Below, piece by piece: positions 36,385-45,984 of a stretch of DNA of 64,000 bases. This stretch comes from Magnaporthiopsis rhizophila (lineage: Eukaryota > Ascomycota > Sordariomycetes > Magnaporthales > Magnaporthaceae). The translations under genes were made by a program, and so were the position numbers. Positions within the stretch are counted from its first letter, which is position 1, and each line of letters begins with the position of its first letter. The notes beneath the pieces were generated by a model. That model searched no databases. It had not been told where the DNA came from and saw only the letters and a list, made by a program, of their open reading frames with translations. The stretch spans positions 62,001 to 126,000 of the forward strand of contig PYSS01000008.1 in the NCBI GenBank assembly GCA_003049465.1. Reading direction: 5' to 3'.

Positions 36385-37343
36385 GAAGGAAAAAACCCAT
36401 CCAGACAAACTTAGGCTGCTTGCTCAACCCTGAGCACTCTCCCATGAGGCTTGGTGTCACCCAAACATTTGTGCGAAGACGGCGGTGGCGGCTCGCCTAT
36501 TGAGGCTGGTTGGTGGGCGGGTGGACTTGTCTCTTCGCCGGGTTGTGCGATTCTTCCGGCGCAACAGCAAACGCGGCACTCTTGGTACTTGGATACCTGC
36601 CTAGTCACTCAGGTACTATCTACAGCGCAATAGTATGATAAGTGGTAATGTTTAACATGAGAAGCGTTAGCCATGCGGCTCGCCGTCTACATCTCAGCTT
36701 GTTCCGCCGGATCTTGGTCAATTGTTTGCTTCCACCGCGCTGGGTCGATTTTCCCATTGGCCAGATGAGCCTGGGAGGCGACCGTCCTTAGTTCCTTGAA
36801 TGTCACTCCATCACGCGCTTTCCTTCATTCCGTTCCTGGGACTTCAGATGGGACGATGACCGCCAGCGGATGCCACCTGCGCTCGAAGTCACCTGCGCCT
36901 TCCAATTCGAGCAAGCAAACAAGAACGCAGTCACGATTATCCCCAAACCGAACTCATGCGGCCCCATGCCGTGTCCTTCCCTTTATCTTCTTGGGGCCCT
37001 AGACAGGCTATCGCAGAACCTTGCCTTCCACCACGAAATCACCCGCATCGTGCTCCTTCGACCTCTGCGGCGGCCAGCCCGGCCCTGTACCACGACGCTC
37101 GCCCTGGGCTCTTTTCGCTCTTTCCATCCGCACCTGACCTAACCGAGCACCAACTCCCCTCCACCTCAAGCCCAAGTCGTCCCAACCTCGTCCCTCGCTC
37201 TTCCACTTTTCACCTCGGCAGACTCGGCTCGTGCTTCCCTCCCGTCTCTGTTGCAACGTCTACAAGCTCCATCGCCGGAACGCACAAGAATCACCGTCGC
37301 AGAAACCACAGTCGTCAGTGCGAGATCAGCTAGTCGAGTTGCA
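36385..37343. other. intergenic stretch between peptidase and glycosyltransferase genes
   Basis: Just under 1 kb, no supported gene. The final ~350 bp is C/T-rich and should be the promoter/leader of the GT2 gene. Confidence 0.5.
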
Positions 37344-38984
37344 ATGGCAGCCGCAACCCTGCTGGCTCTGTGGTAAGATGGATGTGAAGCATGCCATGAA
37401 AGACCGGGCCAACCTACTAGACACTCGTCGTCACACCCGCCTAGCTACCCGCCCTACTACCTAGGTAGGACGACACAATGCAAGCACCGACTAACTGCGT
37501 GATGCGAGCACAGCTTCCGCGACCAGGTAGAGAAGCTCATCGACTCTAGGCATTTGAAGGCAGTCGCGCCGACGCCGGTTCCCGATGATCCCACGTACGA
37601 GCCGAGCCGCGACGTGAGCGTCGTGGTCCCCACAATCGACACGCCCGACGGCTTTGTGCACTCGCTGGCCTCTTGGCTGGCCGCCGACCCGCTAGAGATC
37701 ATCATCGTCACCACGCCGGAGCACGTGGCCCACGTCCAGTCGCTGATCTCGAGCGTCAAGGCGACCGTCTCCGCCGACCTGGCCACGCGCGTCTCCCTCC
37801 ACCTCGTCGACGCGGCCAACAAGCGCCGGCAGATGGCCAAGGGCGCCCACGAGGCGCGGGGCCGCATCGTCTGCTTCGCTGACGATGACGTCATCTGGCC
37901 GTCGCCACGCTTCCTCAAGTCCATCCTCGCCTGCTTCGAGGACCCCAGGGTCGGCGGCGCGGGCGGCAGTCAGCGGCCTCACGTGCCCGAGGACCGGCGC
38001 AACGCGGCCGTCATCACGCCGTGGGAGGTGGCGGCGGTGCGGCGCCTGTCGGGCGAAAACGGCGACCAGGCGGCGATGCGAGTGCTCGAGGGCGACTCCT
38101 TTGTTCTGGCGGGCCGCACGGCGCTGTACCGCGCCGAGATTGTGCGCGACGACGCACGCTTCACGGCCGCCTTCCTCGGCGACACCTGGGGCCTCGTGCG
38201 CCCGCAGCCGCTCAACTCGGGCGACGACGTCTTCTGCACCCGCTGGGTCCAGGACCACGGCTGGCAGGTGGCGGTGCAGGCACATGAAGACGCGGTCCTG
38301 CTCGCCCACATCCACCGCGATGCCCGCTTCGCGCACCAGATGGTGCGCTGGTGGCGCAACAACATGCGCGCCCACCTGCGCGCCATCTTCGTCAGCGGCC
38401 GCGCCTGGCGCGACTGGCGCGCCCTACGCAAGATCACGCTCGACTTCTTGTTCCGCCCGCTCATCTCCTGCCTGTTTCTCTACGCCTGGGCTGGCTCGCT
38501 GTTTGAGTCGCCAAAGATCACGTAAGGCGTGATCCTCATCCCCCTTGACGATATGCCCCGGCAGTTCACTGCTGTGGTGGTCTGTGTCACTGGGAAACAC
38601 TAGGTATGTGCTGACATGAGCCCAAACAGGCTTCTCGTATCCCTCGTTTACCTATCCTTCATCGCCCACGACCTCGCCCGATTCCTCATCCGGAACCCGT
38701 ACTGTGCGAACGCCTTCTGGGCTATCATCCTCGCCGACTACTCGTACCTTGTACTGGACGTGTATGCCTGGTTCACTCTCGGAAATGTACGTGCATTGCA
38801 CGCCCAGCGTGTCTGCCAGCGTGAAGTCATCTTGTCAGGGGCGGGCTTCTGCGTGGGGATCAGGACTAACTCTTGCCGTGAAAAGGTTGGCTGGCTCACC
38901 CGGCCCACCTCGTCCACCGCGGACCGGTGGATCACGCTGGTCAACCAGAGGGAGCGCTATTCCGGCCTGAAGGGAAGTACCTGA
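37344..38984 (+). CDS. family 2 glycosyltransferase, Cps1/hyaluronan-synthase-like
   Basis: Predicted 430-aa membrane-associated processive GT2, similar to fungal Cps1 polysaccharide synthases. Exons: 37344-37372, 37514-38521, 38630-38786 and 38886-38984 (introns 141, 108 and 99 nt). The catalytic domain begins near residue 40 with 'RDVSVVVPTIDTP'. It carries 'CFADDDVIWPSPRF' (DxD, nucleotide-sugar and metal binding), 'LNSGDDVFCTRWV' (acceptor/catalytic region) and 'QMVRWWR', the Q-x-x-R-W motif of processive synthases. C-terminal membrane segments follow ('FLFRPLISCLFLYAWAGSLF', 'LLVSLVYLSFIAHDLARFLI', 'AFWAIILADYSYLVLDVYAWF'). The first exon gives only nine residues before the soluble domain, so the N-terminal membrane anchor common in the family is nearly absent; an unseen upstream exon is possible. 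Intron 3 is stop-free in frame, and its CTAAC branch site lies near 38866. Confidence 0.87.
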
Positions 38985-40306
38985 ACGGAGACCTACCTAG
39001 AAACGAGCTGTTGTCGTTTACAAGGCCATGACGACCACATTCCCATACCATAGTTCCCACGTGTTCCTTACGCCCCCACCTATTGTAGACAGGAGATAGA
39101 TGTTGAACAGAACCCATGGACAGAGGAGATGGGTTCCAACTTTTGCGCTGCTTGTATTTTACATCCCAGAGGTCCTACGGGCCAATGTTCAGCCCACATC
39201 CCATCAACAAACTTATATTAGCTAGGCCGATATCATACATACTTAGTCCGATACTATTTTCCACCCATGCTCGCACATGCAAATTTAGATTGTGGAATTG
39301 GAATCCATGCCTTGCCGGCACTCTTTGGCAGCCCATATTGGGTGGAATGGTGCGTAGGGGATATCTCTGCGGGGAGATCGAGGTACCAGGTTGAGATTTA
39401 GACGACCTCTCCGGGTCGCTGACGCGAACGGCCAGACCTCGGGGCGACCTGACGAGCGTGAGCGTGAAGACGGACAGGGCGGACACCCAGAGCGCCCACG
39501 ACCAGAGACGGGTTCAGGAGCCATATGTTGCGCGCGACGCACATGGCCAGGTGCCCACAACGGAGACGCCGAGGTAGGTGAGCGCGTCCGTCTTGGCGCG
39601 CCCCGTTGGAGACTGGTCCCTAGGCCGGCTCTCGCGCCGACGACGTCGGGCGTTGAGGGTCGCCACGCCAACAAAGACAAGAAGGTGAGAGGCGGCAGCA
39701 CACCTGAACCAGCAGACGCAGCCGGTCCTGGAGAACATGGTGCGGTATCGCGTCGAGATGTACTGCACGAACAGCTTGGCGTCGGCGCTGGCCAGGGAGA
39801 TGACCTCCCTCGCCTTGTTTTGACACCTGCCCAACGACAAGACCTGTCGGTCTGATTTGCCTCCCCGACATTTTTATAAGTGCCAAGGCAGATACACCTA
39901 CCTAGCTAAATACAAATGTGTTGTATTTCAAGCGTTTTATATATTACCTCGTCATGGTTGTTTGGTATTTGTAGGTACCTCCGCGAGCGTCAATTTTATA
40001 AAATACAACCAACCCCGCGATCCCTGCACCCAACGGTTTGCGCACCTCTAGCTACAAATTAAATTTTCGTCCTTTCCCACCCGACGCCCCAGCACGTCAT
40101 ATCGTTTTGTCGACTGCACCTTCCTTTGACAACGGCATCAGGCCTCGAGGCTGCGCCAATCACCTCCACTTAATCCACCCAAACACAACGCACCTTCCGA
40201 TTTCCGCTTTCGGATTCCAACGATCGCAGCACGCGCGATCAGCCCTCAACTTTGCTTACCATTTCACACCAGACGTTACTACCAACCGCCCTCCCTTGAT
40301 CAAATC
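38985..40306. other. intergenic stretch with possible minus-strand gene remnant
   Basis: About 1.3 kb. On the minus strand between about 39840 and 39380, protein-like pieces appear in different frames ('YISTRYRTMFSRTG', 'TDALTYLGVSVVGTW', then 'NIWLLNPSLVVGAL', 'SALSVFTLTLVRSPRGLAV'). They would make a plausible membrane protein only if frameshifts or unseen introns are assumed, so I do not call a gene. The + strand end is the leader of the methyltransferase gene. Confidence 0.4.
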
Positions 40307-42214
40307 ATGAACTCTGTTCCAATGGAAAGCGAAAGCAGAAAGCGCAAGCGGCCCGTCGATGGCGATACCAGCCCAAGTGCCTGTCCGTCGCCTTCTGCTC
40401 CTGCCAGCGTCAGCGAGGACGCCGCGCAAGAAGAGTCTGGCGATACAAAAGGCGATGATGATGGCCCCGAAAACGAGAGCCGCCTCGCTGTCGTCGCGCC
40501 AAAATGTGAGCCGCGTGGCGACGACGACGCCTACTACAAAAACCTTTACGCACGCGGACTTGACTTTCGTCAACTGGCTCTCGAGGACGCGGATTTCGCC
40601 GCCGTGTAGGTCACCGCCCACCCTTGCCTGCTATCATACTCTTATCATCACAAGCTTGGTCTGGAGGCAGCGCCACCGTCAGATCAACCTCCGCGGGTTG
40701 CTCTCGCATGCACTATGCTTTCGCGCGGGCGCTGACATGATACACGCGTGCAGGCTCAAGAAATCTGGCCAGCTCGACTTCACGGATCCTGTCGCCTTTC
40801 TTCAGCTCACCAAGTCAACCCTCAAGCGGGATTTTGGTTTGGACATCGAGCTGCCTGCCGATCGTCTTTGCCCTCCGGTATGCTTCATATTTTTTTTACC
40901 CTACCTACTTCATTGTCCCTCGACCTCTTCTAGGAGCGTCCGGCCCAGCTGATCTCTAGTACCAGGTCCCAAACCGCCACAACTACATCCTTTGGCTTAA
41001 GGAGCTGCTGGACTCGTCGTCATATGACAAGCCAGGCGGGAGGCTGTCGGGAATAGACATCGGCACCGGCGCCAGCTGCATCTATCCCCTGCTTGGCTGT
41101 ACCCAGCGGCCGTGGGAGTTTATCGCAACCGGTTCGTCTCCCCTTGCTTCTTCTCATCCTCGTCCGTTTCCCTTTGCCTCCTACATCCCGCGCTGACATA
41201 GTCACAGACCTGGACGAGAAGAGCCTCTCGTACGCTGCCGAGAATGTCAAGCGCAACGGCCTGGAGCACAGGATCCGGCTTGTCCAGAGGCGCGTGCCCG
41301 AGGACCCACTGATCCCCCTGGACGAGCTTGGGGTGGACTCCGTCGACTTCGTCATGACAAACCCGCCCTTCTACGAGTCGGCCGAGGAGATGGACCGACT
41401 GGCCAGCTCCAAGACGCGGCCGCCAGACTCGGCCTGCACGGGCGCGCCCGTCGAGATGATCTGTGACGGCGGTGAGGTCCGCTTTGTGGGCCGCATGCTG
41501 GCCGAGTCGCTGAGGCTGCGCCACCGCGTGCGCTGGTACACGGCCATGCTGGGCAAGCTGTCGAGCCTCGAGATCCTAGTAGACGGCCTGCGCGCCACGG
41601 AGGGCCTGGCCGCCAACTTCGCCGTCGCCGAGTTCGTGCAGGGCACCCGGACCAGGCGCTGGGCCGTGGCCTGGAGCTTCGGGGCCATGCGGCCGTCGCA
41701 GGCCGCCGCCAGGGCCATGCCCCGGCTGTACTGGAAGAAAATCCTGCCGTTCGAGACAGAGGTCTGGATCGGCTCCGTCGCGAGCGAGGACGCCGCCGCC
41801 GCCGCCGCCGACCGGCTGGATCTGCTCATGCGGTCGTTGGACCTGCTGAGCTGGGACTGGGAGAAGGGCATGCTGACGGGCGTGGGCCGCACGAGGCAGA
41901 ACGTCTGGGGCCGCACGTGGAGGAGGAGAACGGCGCGCGAGCTGGCCGGCACGCAGACCGACGCCGATGCCGCGGCCGCGAGCAAGGACGCGGAGCTGCC
42001 CGTGTTCGGATTCGAGGTCTCTGTTGTCGTGGCTGGGGGCAAGGGGACTGTCTTTTGTAAATGGCGCGAGGGTCACTACAGGGGCATCTTCACAAGTATC
42101 TGCGGGTTCATCAAGACGAAACTGAAGGCCTGGGGGAAGAATTCCGCGCGATTTCTTGAAGCCGAGCGAGTTCCCGGCCATACAGAGGTCAAATTTGAAG
42201 ACTTGGACGGCTAG
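40307..42214 (+). CDS. METTL16/RlmF-type RNA m6A methyltransferase
   Basis: Predicted 531-aa SAM-dependent methyltransferase of the METTL16/RlmF family (Methyltransf_10), expected to N6-methylate adenosine in U6 snRNA or similar structured RNA. Exons: 40307-40605, 40754-40877, 40966-41131 and 41208-42214 (introns 148, 88 and 76 nt). A charged N-terminus of about 75 residues precedes 'YYKNLYARGLDFRQLALED' and 'DFGLDIELPADRLCPPVPNR', which are characteristic of the family. SAM-binding 'SGIDIGTGASCIYPLLG' lies near residue 170. 'DLDEKSLSYAAENVKRNGL' and the catalytic 'NPPFY' (Asn248-Tyr252; METTL16 usually NPPFF) follow. The central 'VRWYTAMLGKLSSLEILVDGL' is also typical. The gene ends only ~200 bp before an AT-rich, mutated transposon block yet appears fully intact. 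Confidence 0.9.
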
Positions 42215-42410
42215 ATGTACTTTTAAATATTCGGGCAATAGCGTCCTTGTAGATCAGTGTAATTGATACTTGTACTTTGTTTGTAAAACTATTGTGCCTC
42301 AGTCTTCGGTATCTATCAACTGCCGACGTTGTTACATTGGCGTCACTTCAAGTGCGTTATCTTTCCATCGTCGTGTGTTCATTCATGTCGCCGTTCAGGT
42401 ATGACTAAGT

Positions 42411-42453
42411 CAGTGCACCCCCTTCCGGCCACCCCCACTTCCGGCCACCTGGA
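42411..42453. repeat. direct repeat of CTTCCGGCCACC at edge of AT-rich block
   Basis: 'cccccttccggccacc' is followed at once by 'cccacttccggccacc', beginning with 'cagtgcac' at 42411. GC-rich, directly repeated ends of this sort are seen at the termini of fungal cut-and-paste transposons. No inverted partner was found in the window, so its role as a terminus is an inference. Confidence 0.4.
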
Positions 42454-42614
42454 TCCCCATACACAAATCCACACAAATGCATTGTTTTAAAAGCATTATA
42501 ATAAATCGAAAAGAAATCGTATAAATAAAAAGTAGACGGTTTTATAAAGTTTAAAAGCTAAATTTAATATAAAAAATAATTGATTTTTAATATTTGTTAA
42601 AAATAACTACTGCA

Positions 42615-42960
42615 TGTAACAGGGTAACCTACCCTGTAGCTCTTACCCTGTAGCCCTTATACCGGTTAGGGCTAAATTGTGTAATTAGTTTAAGGTTAGA
42701 GTACGTACCTGGCCTACCCTGCACCTCCTATATATTTGGTTGGGGCTTATGGTTAGTTGTGTAAAGCACCTACCCTGCAAAGGTTATGCAATTCACCTAC
42801 CCTGCAAAGGTTATACATGCAACCTACCCTGTAAGGGTTGTACATGCAGCCCACACTTGCAAACCTAGCCTACAGGGGCCACTGCCCTGCAAATTACCTA
42901 TTTTGTAAGGGGTTAGCACCTTACAAATCACTGACTTTACAGGGGTTGCAGGCCTACGAG
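42615..42960. repeat. scattered CCTACCCTGCAAAGG-type repeats
   Basis: Copies of 'cctaccctg' followed by 'taggct', 'caaaggtta' or 'taagggtt' recur about every 25-60 bp. The clearest are at about 42770-42850, where 'cacctaccctgcaaaggtta' occurs twice in near-tandem. They resemble subterminal repeats of a DNA transposon; function unknown. Confidence 0.5.
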
Positions 42961-43205
42961 TCACCCGCCCTCCAAAGCGCTCTCGATTTAATTAAGTCAA
43001 ATTTGTTAGCCTAATGCGGAGATGGCTTTGGTGGCCGTTGGTTGATTTTTTGCCAGCCCTATACAAAATAATTTATCGGGAATTGGGCTAGGGCACCGGA
43101 ATGCCTGCACGGTAAAATCCCGCGGTACCGATATCGGAAAGTATATAAGGGAACAAAGTTGGCTGCCCCTTACTAAATAACAAGCCTATAACCATAACTT
43201 GCTTA

Positions 43206-43244
43206 AGGCCCTGCAGCACTAACTTTTAGTGCTTTGCAGGGCCT
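43206..43244. repeat. hairpin AGGCCCTGCAGCACTA / TAGTGCTTTGCAGGGCCT
   Basis: The two arms are reverse complements, with a small AA bulge and a loop of a few bases. This GC-rich palindrome sits in otherwise AT-rich DNA. It could be a transposon-internal structure or a remnant transposon end. Confidence 0.6.
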
Positions 43245-44185
43245 AATCTAACTGAACGTGCGCCTGCCATCCTTGTAATTGGCGCTTCACTTCCCCTATG
43301 CACGCTATTAATTTTAACAATATTATATAAATATATAATATAAAAGATAAAAATAAAAAAAATATATACAAATGTGATAGGTCAGGCCACAAAAGGGTTA
43401 TCTGGTGGGTGCCAAAGTGGTGTTATTTTACAAAATAAGGAAGAAAAGGATAAAATCGGGCCTTACCTTTAAAAGGCTCGAAACAACCCTTATATACAGA
43501 AATCCTGGCCCAGGGAGCACTTTTGGGTTATATAATCCGTGCCTAGCACGGATTCGTAACATAACCCTTTTTTTGCCGTGTATCCTTCCTTTTCGGCCGG
43601 GCTTGGTCGTAATGGCTTTATTTGTTATGCTTTTCTGGGAACCGTATTAGTTATTTGCGGGTCCTCGGTCAGGTTCATTTCCACATTTTTCCTTTTGTTA
43701 ATTTATTTTTAATTTGCCCTTGGTAAAATTATCACCCTTTTTTTCGTTTTTGCCTTATAAATTATTAGTATTATTCTTTATACTTTTTTTAATAATTTGG
43801 GCAGGATTTTTATATTACCGGACAAGTTTTATATTATTTTTTTCCTTTTATCCGCTCCCTTTTCTAACTTTTTCTTTTTCCCTCCCGCCTGCTTTTCTGC
43901 TTATATCCTTAATTTTTTTATCCCATTTTTTTTATAGCGCTGTTCCCCTTTTTTATAACCATCCAATTTGCCTTATTTTAAATTTTAATTATAATATAGC
44001 TACTGCTATCGAAATTTTTTAGCCTTTTTCAAAAAGTTCCGATAAAAATCCTTTTTTTTTAAAATCCGGCGCTTAGCCGGTAACCTCAAAATCGAAAACA
44101 ATTTTAATACTAAAAATGTTATAATACTGCAATTGTTGCTAATCTTATACATTTGATGCATAATTATAAATTAAATCGGTATTAT

Positions 44186-44313
44186 TGTCACGGCACAGCA
44201 GCTGGGTGCTAGGTTGAAGATCTGTTGTTGCACAAGGAGGAAGGTCCGCTAGCTCCGTAAGGAGCCGGCGGATCACTGGCTAAATACAGGTGTACGGGCT
44301 TGGTCCCGTGACA
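44186..44313. mobile_element. 128-bp solo LTR / TRIM-like element with ATTAT target duplication
   Basis: The unit starts TGTCACGG and ends CCGTGACA (inverted 5'-TG...CA-3' termini), and is flanked by perfect 5-bp direct repeats ATTAT at 44181-44185 and 44314-44318. These are hallmarks of an LTR-type insertion. At 128 bp it is far shorter than the ~450-490-bp gypsy LTRs nearby and unrelated to them in sequence. It is GC-rich and shows little mutation compared with its surroundings, as expected if it is too short to trigger RIP. Confidence 0.82.
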
Positions 44314-44389
44314 ATTATTTTGGATCCTTATTTTTTGCTAACCATAAATAACAGGTTTATAAATCGATTAAAAATTGCAATTATTATTG

Positions 44390-44690
44390 GCAGGAGAGGG
44401 TTTCTCCTGTTCAGTCGGCTCGGAAATCTCCAAAAAGGGTGAACAATAATCTTTATAATCTGGAAAAATCCTATTATTATACACCAGGAGGAAGGAATCT
44501 ATCTGCCTAAGGAAGGGCAAAGGACTGCCCTTTTATTTGCGCGGAGGCGATTGCCTAAAGGGCGATCCGCCGCTCTAGCCGCACAGGCCGGTTGACCCGT
44601 GCGGGATCCAAAGGGGCCCAGAGGGTGCCTCCATTCCGTCCTCCTTTTCCGGATCGCACGCGCACAGAATGCCTATTCCGATAATTATAT
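44390..44690. other. GC-rich island of unknown origin within AT-rich block
   Basis: Roughly 300 bp of higher GC with short inverted pieces ('gcggaggcgattgcc' / 'gggcgatccgccgc') and purine-rich 'aggaggaaggaatc', a phrase that resembles 'aggaggaaggtccg' in the 128-bp solo LTR. No coding capacity recognised. Confidence 0.4.
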
Positions 44691-45063
44691 TATTTTTTGC
44701 GCAATTATAATATATAACGCTTATTATAAAAACAAAATAATATATAAATATTTTAATACATTTTATATTATTAACCTTTAATTTTATCGCGCTAATAAAA
44801 TATTTAAATTTATTATAACCGGTAAAAAGCATATTATTATCCTTTTAATATTTATTAAGCGTAATATTAATAATAATCCCAGCATTGGCCGGAAAAATGC
44901 TATAATTACCCAAATATTTTACAAATTTTACCAATACTGGCAAACGCAATTTAATAAAATATATTAGTAATAAATGCGTTATTTCCTTTTCGGTTTTTTT
45001 ATTACTGCAACTAATAATCCTGCCGCTTTCAATCCCAATTTTGCTTTTATTTTCGGAATTATA

Positions 45064-45984
45064 TGTTACGACCACGCTACGCCCGGAGGGGACAGGAGGG
45101 CTGGGGCTAACCCCCAGCGCTGTGCCTCAACCCTGCGGCGGGGCAGCGCGGTAGGTTACGTGATTTTAGAAGGATCTTTGGATCTGTTAGCAAGAACAAC
45201 AGATCCACAGATCCAAAAAAGGATTTCTAAATCTGTTAATAAGGACAATAGATTTACAAATCAAAAAAAAACCTAGTAAAAAAGCGTCCAATTATAAAAA
45301 GGACGGATTTCCCAGGTATTAAGGTAGTTTTTAACTGAGGCCTGTTACGACCGCAGCTGGCAGGGGACAGAAGGGCTGGGACTAGCCCCAGCGGGGATGT
45401 CTTTACCCCGCAGTCATAAAGGCCAAGGGCCGAATAACTAAGGCCAGACTGGCGCAAGGAGTCACGTAACTAGGCACTTACCTAAGCACGGGTAATATAT
45501 CTGCTATAAACATAACAGATATAGCACAGTGATATGTTTGCTATAAATATAACAAACATAACGCAAGCATAGTATAGGAATCCAGGGATATATAAAAAAG
45601 GGTTTTTTACTGTGTTAGATAACCTTGATTAAGACCTCGGCATTAATTAACCTAAATTAGCTCCAAAGCACCCCTTTGGGTAAGCAATAACAGATAATGT
45701 TCCTATTAAACCCCAGACCTCGTGCAAGGAGATTTTGCGAGACCCAGTACTGCTCAACACCGCCCTTAGGTGCCCTACCCTAGGAGCAGAAGGCCTGTGA
45801 TTATAATAAGGCCTTGGCATTAGTTAACCTAAATTAGCTCCAAGGCATCCCTTTGGGCAAACAATAACAAATAACGTTTTTACCAGACCCCAGATTACGT
45901 GCAAAGCGATTTTGCAAAATCAGTACTGCTTAACACCGCCCTTAAGTACTTTACCCTAAAAGCAGAAAGCTTATAATTGTAATA
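45064..45984 (+). repeat. 5' LTR of element A, split by a nested solo LTR
   Basis: LTR_A begins TGTTACGACCACGC at 45064 and ends in a mutated TGTAACA-type terminus at 45984. It is interrupted by LTR_B at 45343-45808 plus one copy of its 5-bp duplication, leaving about 450 bp of LTR_A. The same LTR_A sequence, including a 'ggatctgttaacaa' duplicated segment, reappears at 54850. The gag-like internal region starts directly after it. Confidence 0.8.
45343..45808 (+). mobile_element. nested solo LTR of family B, AGGCC target duplication
   Basis: A 466-bp LTR starting TGTTACGACCGCAG and ending ATTATAATA (probably a mutated ATTGTAACA) lies inside LTR_A. It is flanked by AGGCC at 45338-45342 and 45809-45813. 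No internal region accompanies it, so it is a solo LTR produced by recombination between the two LTRs of an insertion. Confidence 0.85.

Larger units (their letters stand above)
42411..45063. mobile_element. AT-rich, RIP-like transposon remnant of unidentified type
   Basis: Base composition drops sharply from GC-rich to AT-rich at about 42450 and TpA is abundant, the usual sign of RIP-decayed repeats. No frame encodes a recognisable transposase or polymerase; frames at 43405-44022 are Phe/Leu/Ile-rich and unconvincing. The left edge carries GC-rich direct repeats (see 42411-42453), and short GC-rich islands interrupt the block at about 42600-42960, 43070-43290, 44186-44313 and 44390-44690. 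Confidence 0.6.

Noticed and set aside
43405..44022. AT-rich frames with hydrophobic content
   Set aside because: Composition alone explains the Phe/Ile/Leu-rich products; no transposase motif found.
44845..45075. 76-codon minus-strand frame just before LTR_A
   Set aside because: AT-rich, unrecognised, and within mutated transposon DNA.
45064..45984. Reading the tandem LTR-like sequences as a CRISPR or satellite array
   Set aside because: The repeats are two homologous but distinct LTRs, one nested in the other with a 5-bp duplication; CRISPR is not expected in a fungus and no spacer pattern exists.
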